From Globisporangium splendens (Eukaryota > Oomycota > Peronosporomycetes > Pythiales > Pythiaceae): DNA of 64,000 nt. The position numbers and the translations under genes are program-made. The stretch spans positions 248,001 through 312,000 of the forward strand of contig VFIW01000009.1 in the NCBI GenBank assembly GCA_006386115.1. The letters are read 5' to 3'. The notes beneath the pieces were generated by a model. The model had not been told where the DNA came from, did not search any database, and was given only the letters and a program-made list of their open reading frames with translations. Shown here in pieces: positions 33,672 through 44,339 of this stretch; the first letter of the stretch is position 1, and each line of letters opens with the position of its first letter.

Positions 33672-33900
33672 GCCAGCAACCTATAGACTCGACCGTATCG
33701 CGCAAGACCACAGCAATGGAGCTCACGTAGAAATGGTACCCACCACGTAATAGACCAAAGTATTTGTTCCCACCAACGAAGAGCCCAAATAGGCAAGTTT
33801 ATGCGAGTTTGTTTTGTCATATATAAAAAGGTGTGTGCGTGTATAGTTGGGCTTTTTCTTGCAAGCGCGCGCTTCTCACTGCCGAAAGACGCGCATTTAC
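33672..33900. other. Short convergent spacer
   Basis: Separates the stops of the kinase (+) and dehydrogenase (-) genes; no feature seen. Confidence 0.4.
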
Positions 33901-35118
33901 CTACTGCCAGACCTTCTTTGGCTTCATGTGGAAGTTTTCGTAGAGACGCAGGAGGTTGCGCTGCAGCATGGCGACGGTGACCTTGCCCACGAGCGGCACG
34001 TACTGCACGCCCGGGATCTGCAGCAGCGCTTCCTCGTCCACGTTCTTGAAGCTCGCGACGTTGATCACCACCGTGTTCTCCGAGACCCACTCGAGCGGTA
34101 GCTTGTAGCTCTTGACCGGCACGCCCGTGATGATCACGCGCGACTTCTTGCACGCCGTCTCCGGGGTCTCCTCTGTCTTGATCAGCTTGCCGCGGCGGAA
34201 GAGGTAGAGCGAGTCAATGTCCACGCTGTACACGTCGGCGCCGTCGTTCGCGAACATGGCCGCGAGCGGGCGGCCCACAATGTCGCTGCGGTTGATCACC
34301 GTGATGTTCACGCCCGACAAGTGGTTGCCCACTGGCATACTGGAATTCAAGACAAGGAGCAAACATGCAACACAAATGGTAAGCTATTGGACTTGCCCAT
34401 AAGCAGCAAACGGCGCAAAGTGACCACGATCGAAACGTACGTCTTGTCGTAGACGTTGAGGTGCTCCAGGACCTTGACGATCGCCAGTGGCGTGCACGGC
34501 AGCACGCACTTTTGCGTCTTCTCGTCGTCCACGTAGCGGATGTTGCGGTACAAGTTGCCACGGTAGAACTGGCAAAGACCCTGCCATCGCAATTTACATA
34601 ATGGTATCGTAAGGTCAGGTATCATCTTGCAAGTTGCCTCCACCAAAGCGCTCGAGTCATTAAATGGTCACGAACCTCGACGTCCTTCTTGATGGAGATG
34701 CTGTCGCGCAGGAAATCGTCCATGGTGCCGCCAAAGAACGACGGGAAGATGCCGAAGCACGGGTAGTACACGATGATGCCGTGGACGTCTGGGTCGTGGT
34801 TGGCACTCTCGAGTGCTTCCAACAGATCGTCCTTTTCGACCTCACGCAACTCGTATCGGATGCCTGCATGTGCACAAGCTCAATCGTAAGTGCACACACA
34901 AGCAGCACAACCTCAACAATCAAAGGCAGCGTACCATCGCGCTTGCAGGCCTTGCCGGTCCACTCGGCGTACTTCTTGGCAGCCGGGTCGCCGTGCGCCA
35001 ACAAGCCCACCAGCTTGGGGCCGTGGCCGTTCATCTCGTGGGCGATGTACTCGCGCACAGCCACGGAGAAGGGCTCGGCGATCACGCCGGCGTCGATCTT
35101 GGCGCTCGGCTGGCTCAT
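33901..35118 (-). CDS. NAD-dependent methylenetetrahydrofolate dehydrogenase (MTD1 type)
   Basis: Four exons (34935-35118, 34676-34863, 34441-34580, 33901-34339) join in frame to 316 residues, the length of yeast Mtd1. The enzyme oxidises 5,10-methylene-THF to methenyl-THF in cytosolic one-carbon metabolism. Family motifs are HGIIVYYPCF, VLPCTPLAIVKVLEHL and the nucleotide-binding INRSDIVGRPLAAMFANDGA. In the first helix the Y-x-x-x-K catalytic pair of bifunctional FolD enzymes reads YAEWT, so the cyclohydrolase Lys is replaced by Thr, as expected for a dehydrogenase-only enzyme. The frame stays open upstream to 35313 and could give a 65-residue extension, but MSQPSAK at 35118 fits the family start better. 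Confidence 0.9.
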
Positions 35119-35680
35119 ACTGTTGGAGAAGGAGATATTGAAGATGACTGGCGGTGCTGCTGCGGCCGGGTGCACTGAGCGAATGAGGCGCACGGAGGCA
35201 GGAGGAGCGGCGCTTGCTGTGGCGACTTCGACTTCGACTTGGTGGTGGTGGAAGAGCTTCAACACCGACCGTCCGTCTGTCTGGATGGTCACGCAAGCTA
35301 AGTGCGGTTGCATGTTCGGTTTTAAGTACGCTCTTTTAGAGTATCCTATTGTTTACAAATACCCTCTTCAAAGTGCATTCGGCGCAACACATGGCTTCAA
35401 ATATCTCTATGTTAGATGAAAGTAGACATGGATAAGCGGATAGTGGACAGTGGAGGTTTGGTGAAGAGGGTGGGGTAAGCAGAACGTGCTTGGCAACGAC
35501 GAGCCGTGATGGTAGGTGGCGGTGGGTGGGGGTGTCGTAAACAGGGCAGGCTTTTCGATCGTAATTACCGCGTCACGTGGTGTAAAAATTGCATCACTCA
35601 AACATACGGGCTTGTATTTTAATGGATACTGAAAAAGCTCGATTAGAGGCTAGTATTTTGGTGTTCCCAGTAGTGTGCAA
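35119..35680. other. Upstream of the dehydrogenase gene
   Basis: No further gene recognised; includes the possible N-terminal extension of the dehydrogenase (to 35313) and its promoter. Confidence 0.4.
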
Positions 35681-36156
35681 CTATACATCAAGTATACGGA
35701 GGATGGCAAGAGGTGCGTTTTGCTGGACTTTGATCTCAGATTCGGTCACATGTGGCACAATTCTCAAGATCAGGTCCAGTGAATGCGCAAACGACACTAG
35801 CTCATCAAATGCCTCTGACTTGATCGCAACCCATCCATGTTGGATGCGAGCCAAGTGCTCTTGCGCCGGGACAGCATCTGCTGCGGTCTTTGCACTGTTG
35901 CGAGGCGACGCTCCTCGATTGCTGTCGTTTGGCTCAGTCCTTGCAGTGCCTGCAAGTTGTCCAGGCAAACCTGCGATTGCTGTGGTGTTCTATGACGACG
36001 CACAGAAACAATCTGGAGTGCAATCCGTGAAAAGCTCGTGCTCATAACGATAGACCAGCTGTTTCGAGCAGCCAGCTGCGTGCTTGGTGCAACACCAGAC
36101 AAACGAATGATGGCTTCACCAGTTTCCACACGCAACACACTGCCACTGACAGGCAC
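35681..36156 (-). pseudogene. Frame-broken gene of unknown function
   Basis: Two overlapping minus-strand frames look protein-like. The upstream one (to about 35895) includes TGEAIIRLSGVAP and a helix LDNLQALQGLSQ...EERRLATVQ. The downstream one includes AADAVPAQEHLARIQHGW and ends ...LAILRILDV at TAG near 35681. A one-base slip at about 35890 would join them into a continuous helical protein. The 5' end is not resolved and may lie in an exon near 36200-36230. No family is recognised. Confidence 0.4.
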
Positions 36157-36613
36157 TCAATCGATCAACCTCTCACAACGTCCACAGCGTCGCCGCTCAG
36201 TCGCGTTTTCCAATGCGTCGGCGCACATGGGCATCCGCGATTCTTGTGATCAATGCAACTTCGGACTCTTTTCCGCGTCATCGCACTGAAACATGTTGCA
36301 TGCTTGGCTCATTCGCCCCGCCGCCACCAGCATTTTATCGAGTTCTTCCAATCTGTCGTTTCGCTGCACTCGTTGCGCCTCGTCGCATGAGAGAGAGTGA
36401 ACGTCACTTGGCTCACTCGAATGCGCAAACGACACTCGTAAAAACGCGTAAAAAGTCACAAAAACGCTGTTTTCGAGCGTAAAAAGGGGTCCCAGATGTG
36501 TCACTTTTCGGCTTCAACGCGGAAGAAGCACGCAAAGGACCACCGGACTGCCGCCATATCTGCATCTTCCGCGCGACGACACAAGCGACCGAGAAGAGAG
36601 AAATAACAGCACG
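36157..36613. other. Divergent spacer and promoter of the dehydratase gene
   Basis: TCACTTTTCGGCTTC at about 36499-36513 resembles the oomycete initiator and lies about 110 nt before the ATG. No other feature is clear. Confidence 0.4.
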
Positions 36614-38740
36614 ATGACCGAGACGAAGATCCCGCCGATGAACGTGATCGAGAAGATCCTGTGCCACCACGCCGTGGGGCTGCAGCAGCCCTTCGTGACG
36701 GTCGGCGACGTCGTGTGCGTGCAAGCCGACTGGACGATCGCCAGCGAGCTGACGTTCCAAGCCATGGACGTCATGCACAAGTCCATCGGCCGCCCGAAGC
36801 TGCACCGCCCCGACCGCTTCTGGCTCGCGCTCGACCACACGGTCGACCCGCGCGTGAACGACCAGCCCAAGCAGCAGGCGCTGATCAAGCTCTCGTCGGA
36901 CTTTGCGCAAGAGCACGGTCTCACGGATTTCTGGGGGCCAAACACCACGATCATGCACACCGAGTTTGCGCGCAAGCGTGCGCAACCGGGCCAGATTGTC
37001 ATTGGCGCCGACTCGCACACGTGCAGTGCGGGTGGTATGGGTGCGTTCGCTGCGGGTCTTGGTGCTGGTGATGTCGTGATGCCGCTTGTGACGGGCCAGA
37101 CCTGGTTCAAGGTGCCTGAAGTCGCGTACATTGAGTTTGTGGGCGAGCCAGCGTTCGGTATTGGTGGTAAGGATGTGATCTTGCACATCCTTGGTGAATT
37201 GAAGCGTAACACGGTCGCATTCGAGCGTTGCGTGTACTACGGTGGTGAAGGTTTGAAGCACTTGTCCGATGATGCGCGTTTCGCGATTGCGAACATGAGT
37301 ACCGAGTTCGGTGGTATCGCTGGTGTGTTTGAAGCCGATGAGATCACGCAGCGTGTGCTTGAAGGTCGCGACTCGCACTTTGACGAAGCGTTGTTCTTCC
37401 GGGCTGACGAAGGATGCAACTACGCGGCACACCACGTCATCAACCTCGCGGACGTCAAGCCATTGATTGCGATGTACCCTTCGCCAGATAACTGTGTCAA
37501 GGTCTCGGAAAAGATCGGCATGGAGCTCGACGGCTGCTTCATCGGTGCGTGTACGACGACCCAGGAAGATCTGATCTTAGGCGCGTTGGTGCTGCAGCAA
37601 GCGATGCTGGAAGGTAAGCGTCCTTCGCCAAAGGGACACCGCCGCGTGACGCCAGGCAGTCTCGAGATTATTGCGCGCTTGAAGGAGCTCGGCTTTGTGC
37701 GCATCTACGAAGAAGCGGGCTTCACGGTCGGTGTGCCATCGTGCAGTTACTGTGTTGGCATTGGTGCTGATGTCGCGGGGGAGAACGAAGTGTGGCTCTC
37801 GAGTCAGAACCGCAACTTCCGCAACCGTATGGGCAAGGGCTCCATCGGTAACTTGTCCTCTGCTGCGGTTGTCGCCGCGTCGAGCTTCGACATGACCGTG
37901 ACGGACCCAACGCCATACATCAACAAGATCAGCAAGGAAGACTTCAACCGATACCGCAACTGGCTGGATGCGCCAGTGGACCCAGCCAAGCCAACATTCA
38001 CGGTCGTGGAGCCAAAGCCTGTTCTCGCCGGCGAGGGCGACCAAGACGTGCAGATCGCGCAAGAACAAGCGGCCGTTGCGGCCATTGAATCGGAATTGCC
38101 ACCATTGTTCAAGGGCAAGGCGCAAGTGTTTGGTGACAATATCGACACGGACGCCGTGATCCCAGCGCAGTTCATGGGTCTGAACAAGGAGTCGCCATTG
38201 TGGCCAAAGGAGTGTGAGACTGAATTGGAAGTGCTCGCCAGCAAGTCGTTTGCGTACGTGAAGCCTGAGTTCCCGCAGAAGGTGCGCGAGGGCTTCAACA
38301 TCATCGTTGCCGGCACGGCGTTCGGCAGTGGTTCGTCGCGTGAAGAAGCCGCAATCTGTCTCAAGGCTGTGGGTGTGCAAGCCGTGATTGCCAAGTCGTT
38401 TGCGTACATTTACGCGCGCAACCAGCCGAACAACGCGTTGTTGGGTATCGTCGTGACGGATGAAAAGTTCCACGAGCTCGCACAAGAAGGCGAAGAAGTG
38501 ACGGTGGATCTGCGCAACCGCTACGTGAGCGTCAAGGACCACAAGGTCGCGTTCACGCTGACGCAGGTGGAGGAGAACTTCCTCAATGGCGGCGGCCTCA
38601 AGTCGCTCTTCAAGAAGTACAAAGCCGATCTCTTCCGCGCGGCGATGCGCGGCAAGGCGCCTACCCCAATCTCTTCGAGTGGCGTCGGCTGTGGCCCGGA
38701 CGCCGGCTGCAGCACCGACACCGCCAGCGTGTCCTGGTAG
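36614..38740 (+). CDS. 3-isopropylmalate dehydratase-like aconitase, large and small domains fused
   Basis: One intronless frame of 708 residues. Residues 1-470 form the iron-sulfur domain and about 500-700 the swivel domain, which bacteria usually encode as separate LeuC and LeuD. Motifs include VIGADSHTCSAGGMGAFAAG and three 4Fe-4S ligand cysteines (IGACTTTQEDL and PSCSYC). The swivel loop is FGSGSSREEA. Family function is the stereospecific isomerisation of a hydroxy acid (isopropylmalate in leucine synthesis). The usual C-T-N-x-R after the first cluster Cys reads C-T-T-T-Q, so the substrate may differ. The tail carries two extra cysteines (GCGPDAGC). Leucine biosynthesis is the best guess, not proven. 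Confidence 0.88.
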   Translation: MTETKIPPMNVIEKILCHHAVGLQQPFVTVGDVVCVQADWTIASELTFQAMDVMHKSIGRPKLHRPDRFWLALDHTVDPRVNDQPKQQALIKLSSDFAQEHGLTDFWGPNTTIMHTEFARKRAQPGQIVIGADSHTCSAGGMGAFAAGLGAGDVVMPLVTGQTWFKVPEVAYIEFVGEPAFGIGGKDVILHILGELKRNTVAFERCVYYGGEGLKHLSDDARFAIANMSTEFGGIAGVFEADEITQRVLEGRDSHFDEALFFRADEGCNYAAHHVINLADVKPLIAMYPSPDNCVKVSEKIGMELDGCFIGACTTTQEDLILGALVLQQAMLEGKRPSPKGHRRVTPGSLEIIARLKELGFVRIYEEAGFTVGVPSCSYCVGIGADVAGENEVWLSSQNRNFRNRMGKGSIGNLSSAAVVAASSFDMTVTDPTPYINKISKEDFNRYRNWLDAPVDPAKPTFTVVEPKPVLAGEGDQDVQIAQEQAAVAAIESELPPLFKGKAQVFGDNIDTDAVIPAQFMGLNKESPLWPKECETELEVLASKSFAYVKPEFPQKVREGFNIIVAGTAFGSGSSREEAAICLKAVGVQAVIAKSFAYIYARNQPNNALLGIVVTDEKFHELAQEGEEVTVDLRNRYVSVKDHKVAFTLTQVEENFLNGGGLKSLFKKYKADLFRAAMRGKAPTPISSSGVGCGPDAGCSTDTASVSW

Positions 38741-38886
38741 ATTGCTTCCACTCCGCTTAGTTAGATAGACGTGTGCATTTGATATTGTACCCCAACCATA
38801 TTCCCATTATAATAAATAGTAAAAGCCTTCTTACGATCCATCGGCGCGACTGGTCGTCTCTGTGCGTCCATTTACAAAGATTCACG

Positions 38887-41022
38887 ATGTTCCAGGACGT
38901 GGCGCTCGGCAGCATCAGCTTCAAGAGCAAATGCACCAAGACGACGGCGCACGCGGCGACGGCGACAGCGACGGAACCCATTGAGTATGCAGAGAGCAGC
39001 ACGGAGCCGCGCTTCGGCGTCATCGATGGGTCCACGCAGACAGACCCCAAGGCAACTGCAAGCACCAGCAGCAGCGCCGGCAAGAAGGACAAGAAGGACA
39101 CGACAGACGAAGGCGACGCCACGAGACGCAGCGTGCTAGAGAGCCTCGAGCGCGTCGGACCGACGATGCTGCGCGAATTGGCCACCAACGGCACTAGGAG
39201 CTCGTAGCCTGCTGCTTGCGATTCCTGTCATCAAATACTCATAATGCTGGTGTCGTCATAGGCTTCGAGAAGTACCTGGAAGCCTCGGCCGAGACGAACA
39301 TCGCCAAGCTGTTCCAGTTGAAGTTCGACTACGACGCGTACTTCGTGCAGACGCCATCGCAGTCACAAGGTACGCGATGCCATTCTGCCACATAGATCGC
39401 ATTTTCATGTGAACCAAATTCACATACTGCTGCGTCGTAGCCTCCAGCAGCAATATCGCGAAAAAGACCGAGCCTCTGACGTCCTCGTCGCTCAAGCTTT
39501 CGTGCACGGGCGTGTCGTGGAACGCGACGGGGTCTGCCATCGCCGTCGCCTACGGCCGCTTTGACCACACAGGCTGGTGCAATTATCGCTCGGCGTTGTG
39601 TCTCTGGAGCGTGTTCCATGCAGATTTCAACCCGCAGAAGCCGACACTCGTGCTCGAGACATCGGTACGTGCTTTCATTTGCTTGGGAATGGCTCATAGA
39701 CGCTCTAGGTAGACTCGTGTTGCTGAATTGGACATTTTGCAGAGCGGCTTGATGTGCGTGGTGTTCCATCCGAAAAACCCGTCGCTCGTCGCCGCTGGCT
39801 CGTTCAATGGCGAGGTGTTTGTGTGGGACACTGAGCCTGAGGAGTATCGTTTCTATGCCTCGGGCATTGGCGACTGTTTCCACCGCGAGCCTGTGACCAA
39901 AGTCGCGTGGGTGTACGACGTCCAAGCCGCGAAATACAACGTAAGAGGAAGCTTGTTGCATACCTGGGAGTCTTTTGTCTTCGTGGATGAGTAACTTGGA
40001 GTTTTTTGTATGCATGTGTGTAGATTGCGAGCGTGAGTGGTGATGGCAAAGTGCTGTTCTGGCGTCTCAAGGACAAACTTGCGCACCCCGTCGAGGGCTA
40101 CGTCATGCACCTACCTGGAGCAGGAACGTCAGCAAGCAACAACAGTACGCACCTGGCTGCGTCTGGGTCCACGAATCGGAAAGGATACGTCATCGGCGGC
40201 AAATCGCTGGGCTTTTGCTCGAATGACAAGACGAGTCGATCGTTTGTCGTCGGCTCCGAAGGCGGTGCCGTCACGCGATGTTTCTCAAAAGGGATGGCGC
40301 GGTCTTCGGACTTCAAGGGCGAGAAGAAATGGACCGCGATGGCCGCGCGGCTTGTCGGGAAGCTCCCATCGCAGCGCATCCCCGCGATTCGCCGCCAGGT
40401 CGAGCTCTACGCCACGGAGAAGAAATCCAAAGAGATCACGCTCGCGATGGTCTACGAAGCCAAACTGGATCCGAACTCACTGTACCCGAGCGCGATGGAT
40501 TTCGCGTTCGAACAGCACAGTGGACCAGTGTACGACGTGAGCTTCTCGCCGTTCCGGAAGAGCTTGTCCCTCAGCTGCTCGTCGGACGGCACGGCGCGCG
40601 TCTACAGTTATGCGCAGCGAGAGCCCGTGCTGTCGTTGGAAGTCACGCCGTCGTCAGCGTACCTGTATGCAATCGAGTGGTCGAGGACGCGGCCCATGGT
40701 GTTTGGCGTCGCGGCTGAGGACGGCAATGTGTACATCTACGACCTCAAAGTGGATCACGTGAACCCCGTCGTCGTGCTTAGCGGTAAGGATCCGATCGCG
40801 TCATCAACGTCCACGTCGTCATCTGCTGCACAACCGCCGCAATCGTCAAAAACGCCGAGTTCGCCGATGTTTAGTCTGGATTTCAACCCGCGGCAGCGCA
40901 ATTTCGTCGCTGCTGGGGACGCCAGCGGCTCGGTGAACATCTGGAAACTCTCGTGGCAGCTCGCGAATCTCCAATCCGGCGAAGTGGCGATGCTCGAAGG
41001 GCTGGAAGCGACGACCGAGTAG
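38887..41022 (+). CDS. DYNC2I2: Dynein-2 intermediate chain 2 (WDR34-like) WD-repeat protein
   Basis: Exons are about 38887-39200, 39262-39369, 39441-39664, 39743-39940 and 40024-41022. After a short acidic/Ser-Thr N terminus with a TQT motif (STQTDP), the protein has WD repeats: VSWNATGSAIAVAYG, CVVFHPKNPSLVAAGSFNGEVFVWD, VSGDGKVLFWRL, YDVSFSPFRKSLSLSCSSDGTARVYS, FSLDFNPRQRNFVAAGDASGSVNIWKL. The order and spacing fit WDR34/FAP133, an intermediate chain of the retrograde intraflagellar-transport motor, so it acts in flagella. The exon 1/exon 2 junction is one base out of phase with any GT donor, so that border is unsure or carries an indel. Confidence 0.82.
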
Positions 41023-41216
41023 AGATGCTGTCTACAGATACGTACACGTCAGCAATTTGAACACACATGGGGCATTTCCAGTAAGCTGTTTCAAATCATT
41101 TCTTATTCTCTTCGTCTTATCGCCGAGGCAACGTGATTCTCTTCGTGTCGCTAGGGATGTGGTGGTCGCTTCTTTAAGCAAAAACAATGAGGGCTTCTCG
41201 GTATCAAATTGTCTGC

Positions 41217-42631
41217 TTACTTGCCGCCGAGACCGCGAGCCGTGCGATGCGCGTGCAAATTCCATTCCATCTTCGTCTGGGTGACTATACAACATCAAAC
41301 AAAAAAAGACACAGGTCAGCTCAGCCCATGAAAGCAGCAACAAGACGCATAAACACCGCACATACTTGGCATGACGCGCCGCATCTCCTTGAACGTCTCT
41401 TGCGACATATTGATGTACATGTCCTCCAGATTGGTTTGCAGGTCATCCTCAGCGTCCTTGATCACGCGGAGCAGCGCGTCGCCGAGCCCCGTGGTCGACT
41501 CGACGCGCAGTTCCTCGCCGTCGATCGCCTTCTCGTTCTGCAACTGGAGGTTGCCGTTCTCAAAGTAGTGCACGTGGAGCGCGATTTTGCCCTTCACGGT
41601 CAGAGGGTGCGCCGACAGATCCACTTCCCACCGCGATTTCCAACGTCCACTCCTGTAATGGTAGATTTGGCATATGACACACAAAATGGCATTGGTGACT
41701 CATGCACATGTATCGCCATCGTGTGCATATGCTACGTACCAAAAGTTGCGCAAATTGATGCGCTGCGCACAGAAATTCACGATGAGGTGCGTGCCTTTCA
41801 CGTACACGCCCGCAGTGCCCCTATAATGAAAAAGAGATGCCGTCATTAGTGCAAGCATATTCCCCATTCAACCACGCTTGATGCCGAGCACGATAACTTA
41901 CTGGTGCATGTACTCGAACTGCAAATACGATTGCAACGCCTTCTCGACAAGCAATCTATTCGCATCAACGCGGCCACATTTAAATAAAAGAAGACCGACG
42001 TTAGACACACGCACTTATCTGTATGCAGACAACAAAACGATTCCGCACCGTTCACTTTCGAACGAAGTCGTAAACGACGCCGGCAGCTCGGCGACATCCT
42101 CTGGAATAACTTGCTACAAAAAGCATCAACAAGCAGCCCATGTGCGTATAATCATTCGTATCGCAAAGACAAAACCAAGCATCTGCATATGCCCAAATGC
42201 TTGTTGAAGTTTCCCTCCTACCTGTTTCACGTGGTCGATGCCAAACACGCGCTTGCCGATCGGGTCCACATAATGCGTCGCGTCCACTTCGCCTTCCTCA
42301 CAGATCAGCATCTACAGGAAGCACAGCACCAACACACACACACAGCTTAGCCCCCATATGCAGATACACGTGCACGTGTGCTAATAACGCTTAACGCGAT
42401 GCGCACCCGGTAATCGGCATCGGGGACGTCGACGGGGAGCGTGTTCGCGACGTTGTACGCACGCAGCGCACCGCGCAGCGCCGAGTCCGTGAGCACGCGC
42501 GCCGGCACGAGCTTGGCGACGTCGCGAAGCACATCGTGGATCTGTCCGGGGGGGCTCGAGAGCAGGAAGTGCTGCGCGATGCGCAACTTCTCGTCGTCCG
42601 GCGCATCCTCGTAGCCCCACTCGTCCGCCAT
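41217..42631 (-). CDS. CAPZA: F-actin capping protein subunit alpha
   Basis: Seven exons (42407-42631, 42222-42311, 42049-42113, 41902-41955, 41740-41820, 41366-41652, 41217-41284) join in frame to 289 residues, like animal CapZ alpha. The protein pairs with CapZ beta and caps actin barbed ends. Family marks are EKLRIAQHFLLSSPPGQ at the N terminus, the LRNFWSGRWKSRWEV core across exons 5-6, HVHYFENGNLQL, and the C-terminal tail ITQTKMEWNLHAHR. Introns are unusually many and short for this window. Exon 1 uses a GTGCGC donor; the neighbouring GTTAAG would break frame. Confidence 0.93.
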
Positions 42632-42941
42632 GTCGTTCGCTTCTCTGCTCGGTTTCTCCGATCTATTGTGGTGTCGAAAGCAATCACAAGGGAATCAGGA
42701 AACCCTTTGACAATGCATTCATTCGATATAGAGAGGGACGATGGTACCCTCTACTTCACTTGATTGCAGTATACTGCATTCCATCGAAACATGCTAAAGG
42801 ACGGTATCCTGCTATAACTGATGATTTTAAAGTGTCAAACAATATATGTTAAAAAAAGGTATTGGAGATTGTCTGGATAAAATGCGTCAAGAGAGGGAAA
42901 CATCCTCTTTTGCAAAGAGGTTCACACAGTACCGCTGGAAA

Positions 42942-44221
42942 ATGGAGATCCCGAGCGTGCGCGTGCTCGTCGTGGGCGACTCGGGCGTCGGCAAGACGAC
43001 ACTGCTGCACGCGATCTGCAGAGACCCGAGCGAGGGCGCCGCCGCTGCGCCGCAGCATCGGTGGACCACAGGCTGCGACGTCCACGTGCTGGTACGCCAC
43101 GACAAACGCAATGCGGCGCATACACCCTTTGTCTTTTCCTGAGTGTGTGCTCTCACTAACATGGTTGCGTTATGCTGCGCTTTGTATCGCTCCTATATGT
43201 GCAGCTGCACCAGTGCCGCGAAGCATATGGCGTGGAGAAGGAGGTGTACGTTGAGTTCATCGATGTCGGCGGGCACCCAAAGTACGAGATCAGCCGCGCC
43301 ATGTTCTACCATGACGTCCAAGGTGCGTTTATCTTGGCATTCCCACGCGTTTTTCTCCGTGGTACTGCGTGATGATCACCGACGCTATCTGTGAATGTGT
43401 TTGCTTATATGCAACGCTATGTTGGCGTTCTTGATCTGTGCTTTAGGCGTGATATTTATGCACGATTTGAGCAATGCACGGTCCTATGACCACCTCAAGG
43501 CATGGCATCAGTACGTTCTCGACTTCATTTTTCATTGCAATTATTTCAATTTTCCACTCGAATATGCTTACGAACATGTGCGCATCTCAATTTAACTTTG
43601 TAGAGAGCTTGTGCTGTTCCAGCGTATGAAAGGATGCGTGGTTCCACCGCTGCCGTCTGCGCGCTCAGGCGAATTTCCATCGGTACGACAACATACGACT
43701 CTATTTTTCCATTATGGCAATATGAAACGCGCACTCGTTGCTGACGACCGTTGACTGCAGCTGCATGGGCTGCCGAAGCTCGTTATCGGCAACAAGCGCG
43801 ACACCATTAAACCACACGCAAAGCGACCGAACTCGCTTCCTGAACTGAGGAACGTCGACTCCATCGAATCGGTATGCAGTGCACAAATCTCGTCCAGTTG
43901 TACATGTGACTTTGGTTGACCCTTCCGACAATTTCCACATGCGTGTTGCAGAGTGCCGAGCCCTTTGTGTTGGACACGCTGAGCTTTCACGGCTTTTTAG
44001 ATCGCGTCGTCGCGTTCGCAAACAGCAGCAGTAACAACAGCAATTCGGCATTTGGCGACGTCGCACATACTGGCAGCGCCAGTGGGTACCTGAGTCCGTT
44101 CTTCTCCGAGGGGCTGCGCCAAATGAAGAGCAAACCGCAGAGTCCACGAGCGCCGCTGTCTTCAGGAGGGCCACCGCTATCCAGTGGCAGCGGCAGTGTG
44201 CCTCGAAGCTGGTGGAAATAA
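42942..44221 (+). CDS. RABL3: RABL3-like small GTPase
   Basis: Six exons (42942-43091, 43205-43322, 43447-43510, 43604-43682, 43761-43871, 43952-44221) join in frame to 263 residues. G motifs are present: GDSGVGKTT (P-loop), DVGGHPKYE (G3, with Gly-His instead of Gly-Gln) and GNKRD (G4). VIFMHDLSNARS and the W in KAWH are typical of the RABL3 branch. The tail is Ser/Gly/Pro-rich and has no prenylated Cys, as in RABL3. The gene is divergent from the capping protein gene, with 310 bp between the starts. Role in oomycetes is unknown; animal RABL3 acts in proliferation signalling. Confidence 0.88.
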
Positions 44222-44339
44222 GTGAGACCCGAGAAAAAGAAGAATATAAGATACAAAAAATGGGTATATTTGTTGATTTCCACAATTTTATCATAGACGA
44301 CTTACACTTACGTTTGCTGGCTCCGCGCACGTCTTCTTA

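Noticed and set aside
37577..38542. Minus-strand frame of 321 codons opposite the dehydratase
   Set aside because: Shadow of a highly conserved sense gene.
42377..42406. Donor GTTAAG for exon 1 of the capping protein
   Set aside because: It would put exon 2 out of frame; the GTGCGC donor just before it restores the conserved protein.
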